From positions 1 to 13,348 of the forward strand of contig CAYQUV010000020.1 of the NCBI GenBank assembly GCA_964421005.1: a stretch of 13,348 bases of DNA, in the 5' to 3' direction. The translations under genes and the position numbers were made by a program. Source of the DNA: CAYQUV01 sp964421005. Its GTDB lineage: Bacteria > Patescibacteriota > Minisyncoccia > Minisyncoccales > CG1-02-41-26. Each line of letters begins with the position of its first letter. Position 1 is the first letter of the stretch. Below, one piece after another: positions 7,055 to 12,074 of the stretch. The notes below the pieces were generated by a model. That model ran no database searches. It was not told the origin of the DNA and saw only the letters and a list, made by a program, of their open reading frames with translations.

Positions 7055-7395
7055 TATAGAGAAAATTAATACAAAGGGAAATTAATACAGGAGAAATTAA
7101 AAATACTCTGTTTTTTTGAAAACAGAGGGAGCAATAAAAAAAAGTATTTGTTTTTAAATTAGTTTGAACTAATTTTTCCGCCGAAAGTAGCGAGGTGGAA
7201 GTTTTAACTTTCTTGAGGGTGTGGTTATACAACCAAACTCGAACTTATTTTACCGAAAATTCCTGAAAAAGAGAAGTGGCGCGTCTCCGGCGCGCCATAA
7301 TGCTCCCGCCCCGCCGCCGTGCCGTGAGATGGCACGCCTCGCAGAAAATCCTTCTTTACGATTCTGATTTGCGTGCGTCACCAAAGAATTCTTCT
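7055..7395. other. Non-coding stretch with several hairpins and a GC-rich island
   Basis: I see no convincing gene here. The AT-rich part holds two perfect palindromes: 7106-7127 (CTCTGTTTT/AAAACAGAG, 4-base loop) and 7156-7175 (AAATTAGTT/AACTAATTT, 2-base loop). From about 7276 to 7347 the composition jumps to very GC-rich, with hairpins at 7277-7297 (TGGCGCG/CGCGCCA, 7-base loop) and 7318-7336 (CGTGCC/GGCACG, 7-base loop). It may be an uncharacterised structured RNA, an element end or the relic of a lost gene. It matched none of the RNA signatures I looked for (tmRNA, RNase P RNA, SRP RNA). Confidence 0.5.
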
Positions 7396-7545
7396 AAAAG
7401 GAAAAGAGTATTTTGCTTGGCTCTACTCTAAACGAGCAGGCGGCTGGGCTGACCTCTGTGTTTTATTGCTCGCGGGCAAAAATTGGGGGGAGTTTGAGGG
7501 AGAAAATTCTTGTCCACTCGCTTAAATCAGAAATCTTTATAGAAT
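7396..7545 (+). repeat. Left copy of a ~150-bp inverted repeat
   Basis: This segment is the reverse complement of 8612-8762 with only about six differences, all in the inner third; the outer 90 or so bases are identical. It ends ten bases before the ATG of the inward-facing ORF at 7555. Together the copies bracket a cassette of about 1.07 kb. The repeat has no convincing ORF. It may be a mobile-element end or a duplicated 5' leader or promoter region. Confidence 0.93.
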
Positions 7546-7554
7546 AAGTAAGAT

Positions 7555-7950
7555 ATGTTGTACTTAACTCAGGCGAAATTTGGTGAGCTGGATCGTAGTT
7601 CGCATCCTTGCGCATCGTGTAAATTCAAGAACGAATGCAAGGAGGGATTCGGCGATTACGTCCGCGTTGACCCACGTTTGTATCTCTACTTCTGCTATAT
7701 GCGCCGTGATCTGGGATTCCAAGTGCCCGAATACTTCGGAAGACCAGAGGCGTTAAAGCAGAAAATAAGGGAAGTGATTGGAGATATAGATGTCAGCGGT
7801 CTTCTCGCAATGTCTTCATTGCGCCTAACCGTAACGCCGTTCTGCAACTTTAGTTGCAGAGTGCCGGGAGCTCAACAGGGATGGTGTATGGAAGAGCCCG
7901 ACAAATTCATGTATCCCAAAATTCGGCCATCCTTGCTGAAAAAGAAATAG
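7555..7950 (+). pseudogene. Degraded radical-SAM-related ORF
   Basis: 131 codons that look like pieces of a radical-SAM enzyme. The N-terminal part has a CxxCx5C cluster (Cys19, Cys22, Cys28) with Cys47 further on, reminiscent of an auxiliary Fe-S site in the C-terminal region of such proteins. From residue 89 it reads LRLTVTPFCNFSC, which is how radical-SAM cores of the MoaA type begin. The expected third cysteine of CxxxCxxC is missing: the text goes CNFSCRVPGAQQGWC, as if the residues carrying it had been lost. The protein then ends after 30 residues, directly before a terminator, without a TIM barrel. Codon use is GC-richer than the flanking genes. I read it as a truncated, probably non-functional gene brought in with the cassette. 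A small Fe-S or zinc protein remains possible. Confidence 0.5.
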
Positions 7951-7953
7951 CCC

Positions 7954-7993
7954 AACGCCGCGGAATGAGCTTACAAACTCACGCGGCGTTTTT
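7954..7993 (+). terminator. Intrinsic terminator between the convergent cassette genes
   Basis: The stem AACGCCGCG/CGCGGCGTT (7954-7962 with 7982-7990) is followed by TTTTTCTTT on the plus strand. It starts just after the TAG of the radical-SAM-like ORF and overlaps the last codons of the convergent CYTH gene. The T run is present only on the plus strand. Confidence 0.8.
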
Positions 7994-8557
7994 CTTTGGC
8001 GGATTTGCAAAAGTAATTTCCGGTAAACGAATTATCGTCTCGGCTGGTATGCCAAGTTCTTTTTCATATACAAGATCAATGCTCCCAAAAATCGCTTTTT
8101 CAAAATCAAAGCCTAGTTCTTTGGATACTTCTCGCACCACTTTCTGATCCTTTCCTTCAATCTCTACAAAAGGATTTAATCCCGGCCATGTATCAATCGT
8201 TACTTCTACTCCGTCACGCACCCATACCTCACGCATATTTTCTTGAAATGCTTTCGCGGGCATACCGCATGCTTCGAAAAAAGCCGCGGCGGCCTCAAAG
8301 TCATTTACTACAAGTTCAATCTCATACGTGTCGTTAATACTCGACCCGCGAATCTCTTTAACGGTCATCGTTACTTTGTCGGATTCTTGTCGAACACGTC
8401 CCCACTTATTGCGACCTGGCGCAACGTGAGAAAAATCAAATGTTTTCCTGCGCATTAAATACTCCGGAGTTTTTAATTCAAACCCGGCTTTCTTAAGTTT
8501 ATCTCGCATAGCATCTTTATCGATTGAAAGAAATGTCGCTTCAATTTCGTTTTTCAT
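7979..8557 (-). CDS. CYTH-domain protein (CyaB/thiamine-triphosphatase superfamily)
   Basis: 192 residues with the tunnel-fold signature of the CYTH superfamily. The N-terminal strand is NEIEATFLSID, where the usual ExExK has Thr in place of Lys (Glu4, Glu6, Thr8). Alternating charged residues follow in the order expected for the beta-tunnel: MRRKTFDF, WGRVRQES, TMTVKEIR, YEIELVV, REVWVRDGVEVTID and PFVEIEG. Members hydrolyse triphosphates (thiamine-PPP, PPPi) or act as class IV adenylate cyclases; the exact substrate cannot be told here. The start ATG at 8557 has no clear Shine-Dalgarno. The TGA stop lies inside the terminator of the opposing ORF. The gene sits inside the ~150-bp inverted repeats and its codon use is GC-richer than the conserved genes, so horizontal acquisition is likely. 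Confidence 0.82.
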   Translation of the reverse strand: MKNEIEATFLSIDKDAMRDKLKKAGFELKTPEYLMRRKTFDFSHVAPGRNKWGRVRQESDKVTMTVKEIRGSSINDTYEIELVVNDFEAAAAFFEACGMPAKAFQENMREVWVRDGVEVTIDTWPGLNPFVEIEGKDQKVVREVSKELGFDFEKAIFGSIDLVYEKELGIPAETIIRLPEITFANPPKKNAA

Positions 8558-8592
8558 GATTAAAGTTTAGCACAAAATTTATTTCGTGTACA

Positions 8593-8621
8593 TATTTATT
8601 GTGCCCTACCCATTCTGTAAA
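8593..8621 (-). promoter_or_regulatory. Possible promoter of the CYTH gene
   Basis: On the minus strand, TTTACA (8616-8621) is followed by a 17-base spacer and TAAATA (8593-8598), about 35 bases before the ATG at 8557. The -35 box lies in the end of the inverted repeat; the matching place in the left copy reads TTTATA. This is a moderate match only. Confidence 0.4.
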
Positions 8622-8762
8622 GATTTCTGATTTAAGCGAGTGAACAAAAATTTTCTCCCTCAAACTCCTCCCCGATTTTTGCCCGCGAGCAATAAAACAC
8701 AGAGGTCAGCCCAGCCGCCTGCTCGTTTAGAGTAGAGCCAAGCAAAATACTCTTTTCCTTTT
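8612..8762 (-). repeat. Right copy of the ~150-bp inverted repeat
   Basis: Reverse complement of 7396-7545, with about six differences including one single-base indel. Its outer end (8762) is exactly where homology to the serine recombinase stops, so the insertion or rearrangement that placed this copy truncated the recombinase. Confidence 0.93.
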
Positions 8763-9008
8763 TGATAACTGCCGATCTAATTCTTCCTCTCGAATATATG
8801 GCTGGGTACATTTTACGTCCTTGTTTTTCTTTGTACAGCGGTAATAGATATGTACTTTTTGTATTTCGGCAGTTATCATTATGCTGCACTCGCCATAACG
8901 CAAAAGCCCAGTAAAGGCTTTAGGGATTTTTTCTTTCTTTTGCAGTTTGTCTCTTTGCTTTAAGACTCCCTGAACCTTGTCAAAAAGTTTCTTTGCAATG
9001 ATTGGCTC
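8762..9008 (-). pseudogene. Serine recombinase fragment: zinc-ribbon region
   Basis: On the minus strand the frame reads EPIIAKKLFDKVQGVLKQR, then KAFTGLLRYGECSIMITAE, HIYYRCTKK and YIREEELDRQLS. This is the recombinase/zinc-beta-ribbon part of large serine recombinases. The usual CGxC of the first zinc knuckle is altered (RYGECSIM), so metal binding is impaired. Both ends are cut: an in-frame stop lies about 30 bases upstream, with no catalytic domain, and after LDRQLS the sequence enters the ~150-bp repeat and stops at 8727. The piece is in opposite orientation to the C-terminal piece that follows, and the two share the bases around 9000. Confidence 0.75.
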
Positions 9009-9219
9009 GAACCATTTAGAAATTGGATAAATTCCGCTTTACAAGCGGCAAAAATCGCAAGAGATAATGACCTTTTTGCTAAAAAGGTTATAGCCAAAGA
9101 AATCTTTGGTTCGAACCTCATTTTGGCCGGTCGCGAAGCGCGCGAAAGGGCGCAAAATCAATGGGCGGCGTTGTGCGCCGCCCGCCAAATAGTTGGCAAA
9201 AAGCCATTAAGTCATATTC
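8997..9219 (+). pseudogene. Serine recombinase fragment: C-terminal region
   Basis: On the plus strand the frame reads NDWLEPFRNWINSALQAAK, IARDNDLFAKKVIAKEIFGS, NLILAGREARERAQNQWAAL and a short tail. This resembles the C-terminal end of CPR serine recombinases (recalled, not searched). The frame runs on through the tRNA-Arg gene to a stop at 9308, so the true end is probably at about 9210. The N-terminal catalytic Ser domain is absent from the window. Adjacency to the tRNA 3' end would fit an old integration site. Confidence 0.55.
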
Positions 9220-9294
9220 TGGTGCCCCCGGAAGGATTTGAACCCTCAATAACGGTTCCGAAGACCGTTGTGATATCCGTTTCACCACGGGGGC
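9220..9294 (-). tRNA. trnR: tRNA-Arg (anticodon TCG), CCA encoded
   Basis: Complete cloverleaf. The acceptor is GCCCCCG/CGGGGGC and the D stem GTGA/TCAC. The anticodon stem is ACGGT/ACCGT with loop CTTCGGA, giving TCG. The T arm is GAGGG-TTCAAAT-CCTTC. The discriminator A is at 9223, followed by CCA at 9220-9222. It is the only tRNA here whose encoded CCA can be confirmed. Confidence 0.95.
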
Positions 9295-9357
9295 CGGTAC
9301 CAAAATGATATCAAAAAATTTGAAAAAAATCAATTTTTAGTTGATAATTAATAAATT

Positions 9358-10854
9358 ATGGAGAATAAAAAAGGATTAAAATTGGAGATTCCAAAAGAAG
9401 TCGGTTTTGTCATTGAAGAGTTGGAAAAAAACGGTTATAAAGCATATATTGTCGGAGGTTGTGTCAGAGATGCTTTGCGGGGAGTTGAACCGAACGATTG
9501 GGATATAGCAACCGAAGCCAAGCCGGAGGAGATTGGCAAGATTTTTTTGAGAAGTTTTACCAATAATAATTTTGGAACGGTTACCATTCTGACCGATTCT
9601 GAAAACCCGAGATTGAAAGAAATTGAAGTAACCACTTATCGAGTTGACGAAAAGTATACCGACAAGCGCCATCCGGATAAGATAAGCTGGGCTAAAACAA
9701 TTGAGGAAGATTTAGCCCGAAGAGATTTTACTGTCAATGCTATGGCTCTCAGCGTAACGAAAAAGAAAAAAGAAGAAAAGTTAATTGACCCTTTCGGAGG
9801 AGAAAAAGACCTAAAAGATAGAATTATTCGAGCGGTCGGGAATCCGGAAGACCGATTTTCGGAGGATGCTTTAAGGATGCTTAGAGCAGTCAGGTTTGCC
9901 GTTTCGCTGGAAGGGAAACTTTGGCATATAGATGAAAAGACAGCCGAAGGCATTAGAAAAAATGCCAAGCTTTTAAAAATTATTTCCAAGGAAAGAATCC
10001 GGGATGAACTGTTGAAAATAATAAATTGCCTGAACGGAGCTCGGGGAATAGAGATTTTAAGAAGATTAGGCCTTTTAAAATTTATTATCCCGGAACTTGA
10101 AGAGGGTTTCGGAGTTTGGCAGAACAAACATCATATTTACCAGATTTATCAGCACTCTTTATTAAGCTTGAATTACGCCTGCCGGAAAGATTTCTCGCTT
10201 CAGGTAAAGTTAGCCGCCCTTTTTCACGATATCGGCAAGCCGAGAGTAAAAGAAGGAGAAGGTCCTGATTCAACTTTTTATAATCATGAAATAGTTGGAG
10301 CAAAGATGACCAAGAAGATTCTGGAAAGATTGAAATTTTCCAGAAAAGACATTGAAAAAATTGTAAAATTGGTCAGATATCATCTTTTTTATTACAATGT
10401 TGGTGAAGTGTCCGAATCATCGGTCAGGAGATTGGTAAGGAAAGTGGGTATTGAAAATATTGATGAACTTTTAGAGGTTCGTCAGGCAGACAGAATCGGC
10501 TCGGGTGTCCCAAAGGCTGAACCATATAAATTAAGACATTTGAGATATATTGTTGAGAAAGTTTCCCGGGATCCGATTTCTCCAAAAACTCTTAAAGTTT
10601 CGGGTGAGGACGTAATGAGAATTTTAAATGTCCCACCCGGACCAAAGGTAGGACAAGTTTTGTCCTATCTATTAGGACAAGTTGTTAACGACCCAAAAAA
10701 GAATGTCCTACCTTATCTGGAAAAAGAAATTAAAAAATTAAGAAAAATGTCCGATGAGGAAATTGAAAAATTGGCTCAAAAAGCAAAAGAGGAGATAGAA
10801 AAAATAGAAACAAAAAGAGATGAGATGACCAAGAAAAAATATTGGGTAACATAA
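9358..10854 (+). CDS. cca: CCA tRNA nucleotidyltransferase / poly(A) polymerase family with HD domain
   Basis: 498-residue class II nucleotidyltransferase. The catalytic core has GGCVRD (33-38), the metal-binding acidic motif NDWDIAT (Asp47, Asp49), the conserved RRDFTVNAMA (121-130) and SEDALRMLRAVRF (168-180). A helical tRNA-binding region follows. An HD phosphohydrolase domain then includes His266, the HD pair in LFHDIGKP (290-291), His310 and Asp378. The C-terminal 45 residues are a charged Lys/Glu helix. It adds or repairs the 3' CCA of tRNA; the HD domain usually provides 2',3'-cyclic phosphodiesterase or phosphatase activity. This bacterium needs it, because the tRNA-Lys and tRNA-Pro genes nearby do not encode CCA. 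A pure poly(A) polymerase role is less likely but not excluded. The start ATG at 9358 lacks a Shine-Dalgarno. The gene follows tRNA-Arg, which is on the opposite strand. Confidence 0.93.
   Translation: MENKKGLKLEIPKEVGFVIEELEKNGYKAYIVGGCVRDALRGVEPNDWDIATEAKPEEIGKIFLRSFTNNNFGTVTILTDSENPRLKEIEVTTYRVDEKYTDKRHPDKISWAKTIEEDLARRDFTVNAMALSVTKKKKEEKLIDPFGGEKDLKDRIIRAVGNPEDRFSEDALRMLRAVRFAVSLEGKLWHIDEKTAEGIRKNAKLLKIISKERIRDELLKIINCLNGARGIEILRRLGLLKFIIPELEEGFGVWQNKHHIYQIYQHSLLSLNYACRKDFSLQVKLAALFHDIGKPRVKEGEGPDSTFYNHEIVGAKMTKKILERLKFSRKDIEKIVKLVRYHLFYYNVGEVSESSVRRLVRKVGIENIDELLEVRQADRIGSGVPKAEPYKLRHLRYIVEKVSRDPISPKTLKVSGEDVMRILNVPPGPKVGQVLSYLLGQVVNDPKKNVLPYLEKEIKKLRKMSDEEIEKLAQKAKEEIEKIETKRDEMTKKKYWVT
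10647..10712. repeat. Four alternating TAGGACA/TGTCCTA units inside cca
   Basis: TAGGACA occurs at 10649 and 10673, and its reverse complement TGTCCTA at 10661 and 10704, in strict alternation. The outermost pair extends to GGTAGGACA/TGTCCTACC. The units can form two hairpins or one outer plus one inner hairpin. The region stays in frame and encodes the family segment KVGQVLSYLLGQVVNDPKKN. Confidence 0.8.
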
Positions 10855-10877
10855 ATTTAGGTTATCGTTTTTGAAAT

Positions 10878-10951
10878 CGGGGCATAGCGTAATTGGCTAA
10901 CGCGCTGGCATCGGGAGCCAGAGATTCTGGGTTCGAGTCCCAGTGCCCCGA
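10878..10951 (+). tRNA. trnP: tRNA-Pro (anticodon CGG)
   Basis: Complete 74-base cloverleaf. The acceptor is CGGGGCA/TGCCCCG with the C1-G72 pair typical of bacterial tRNA-Pro. The D stem is GCGT/ACGC and the anticodon stem CTGGC/GCCAG with loop ATCGGGA, giving CGG. The T arm is CTGGG-TTCGAGT-CCCAG and the discriminator is A. CCA is not encoded (next bases CAA). Confidence 0.95.
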
Positions 10952-11048
10952 CAATACACAGGTTTGAGAAGGGTAAAAACTGCGCAGCCGGATATTATAA
11001 AGCGTATATAACCTAATAACTCTATCTTCAACACTCCTGAAAAATTAA

Positions 11049-12014
11049 ATGCTTCTTGAAAAAGTATTGGAGACAACAAAATATGCGGTTGAAGAAAGTA
11101 AAGAGGTGAGAATAGAAGAAGAAGGTATAGAAAAACTGGCAAAAGAGCTTAAAAAGCAAAAAATTCCTCCTTTCTCCGGAGAATTTTATTTCTTTGGCAA
11201 AGAAAAAGATACAATCCAGTATTTTTTTATTTTAGACTCAATAAATTTCTGCTTTTTCCCCGATAAAAATGAAAAGAAATGGGGAATTCTTTCGGGAAAA
11301 AAGAAAATCTCAGGGTTTTTTGCCTTGAGTTTAGCCTTAAAAAAAGCAATTAAAAAATATCCTCTTTTAAGGGCCGATTTTTTATCAAATATTTCTCTCA
11401 AAACTCTCAGAGAAATATTAAAAGGAGAAGGAGGGGGAGGAACAATTCCGCTTCTGGAAAAAAGAAAAGAAATTCTCCGGGAAACAGGAAGAGTCCTTTT
11501 AAAAGAATTCAACGGAGAGGCAGTTAATATTTTGAAAAGAGCCCAAAGAAGCTGTCAAAAATTGGTTGAAATTTTATTTGAAAAGTTTCCTTCTTTTCGC
11601 GATATTGCTTTTTTAAATGGGAGGAAAATCTATTTTTTGAAGAGAGCCCAGATTTTCGCCGCTGATATTTATGGCATTTTTTCCGGCAGAGGATTTGGAA
11701 ATTTTTATGATATTGAAAAACTTACCTGTTTTGCCGATTATAAAGTTCCCCAGATTTTAGTTGATTTTGGAATCCTTAAATATTCTGCTTCTTTGCTGGA
11801 GAGAATAAAAAAGAAAGAGGAAATTAAAGCCTTTTCCAGAAGAGAAATAGAATTAAGAGCAAACACTGTTTGGGCAGTTGAGAAAATAAAAGAAAAATTG
11901 AAAAAAGAAGGCATAAAAATGACCTCTTTCCAGATTGACTGGATTTTGTGGACAATGGCAAAAAAAAGGAAAATGAGAATTCCCCATCACCGGACGAGAA
12001 CAATTCTTTATTAA
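11049..12014 (+). CDS. qng1: Queuosine 5'-phosphate N-glycosylase / queuosine salvage protein (Qng1, DUF2419)
   Basis: 321 residues matching the Q-salvage (DUF2419) family from end to end. Motifs in order: ILDSINFCFFPD (61-72), ISGFFALSLALKKAI (87-101), FLSNISLKTLREILKGEG (111-128), PLLEKRKEILRETGRVLL (134-151), KFPSFRDIA (179-187), KRAQIFAADIYG (198-209, Asp206), LTCFADYKVPQIL (225-237, Asp230) and the C-terminal HHRTRTILY. Known members release the base queuine from queuosine 5'-monophosphate, allowing salvage of this micronutrient. The next gene is the transglycosylase that puts the base into tRNA, which strongly supports the call. The family is best known from eukaryotes, with scattered bacterial members. 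The start ATG at 11049 has no clear Shine-Dalgarno. A tandem repeat overlaps its stop codon and fills the gap to tgt. Assignment is from remembered family motifs. Confidence 0.88.
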   Translation: MLLEKVLETTKYAVEESKEVRIEEEGIEKLAKELKKQKIPPFSGEFYFFGKEKDTIQYFFILDSINFCFFPDKNEKKWGILSGKKKISGFFALSLALKKAIKKYPLLRADFLSNISLKTLREILKGEGGGGTIPLLEKRKEILRETGRVLLKEFNGEAVNILKRAQRSCQKLVEILFEKFPSFRDIAFLNGRKIYFLKRAQIFAADIYGIFSGRGFGNFYDIEKLTCFADYKVPQILVDFGILKYSASLLERIKKKEEIKAFSRREIELRANTVWAVEKIKEKLKKEGIKMTSFQIDWILWTMAKKRKMRIPHHRTRTILY

Positions 12015-12053
12015 CCGAGAACTTTATTAACCGGGAACTTTGTTTACCGGGAG
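12006..12053. repeat. Three tandem 16-bp repeats between qng1 and tgt
   Basis: Units CTTTATTAACCGAGAA (12006), CTTTATTAACCGGGAA (12022) and CTTTGTTTACCGGGAG (12038) follow one another without spacers. The first covers the qng1 stop codon and the last ends 9 bases before the GAGG ribosome-binding site of tgt. Confidence 0.85.
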
Positions 12054-12074
12054 AAACTTAACGAGGCGATGAAT

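Noticed and set aside
6960..7232. Minus-strand 90-codon open frame upstream of the zinc-ribbon gene
   Set aside because: It overlaps a perfect promoter and the leader of the real gene, has no family signature, and its composition is that of AT-rich intergenic DNA.
7276..7347. GC-rich block as a possible CRISPR array or rRNA fragment
   Set aside because: No regularly spaced repeats and no recognisable rRNA or tmRNA sequence; kept only as unexplained structured DNA.
8764..8877. 12-bp inverted repeat (GATAACTGCCGA / TCGGCAGTTATC) suggesting a 114-bp miniature element
   Set aside because: Both arms are ordinary coding sequence of the recombinase fragment (around MITAE and DRQLS), so the match is most likely coincidence.
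8632..8889. Minus-strand 85-codon open frame
   Set aside because: It lies partly in the inverted repeat and runs out of frame through the recombinase zinc-ribbon remnant, whose real frame is different.
9118..9333. Short open frames on both strands across the tRNA-Arg gene
   Set aside because: Readings such as LRVQILPGAP or EGFEPSIT are typical translations of tRNA genes, not proteins.
10897..11142. Minus-strand 81-codon open frame
   Set aside because: It covers the tRNA-Pro gene in antisense (GTGTRTQNLW) and the start of qng1.
11186..11512. Minus-strand open frame within qng1
   Set aside because: Shadow of the strongly supported Qng1 coding frame.
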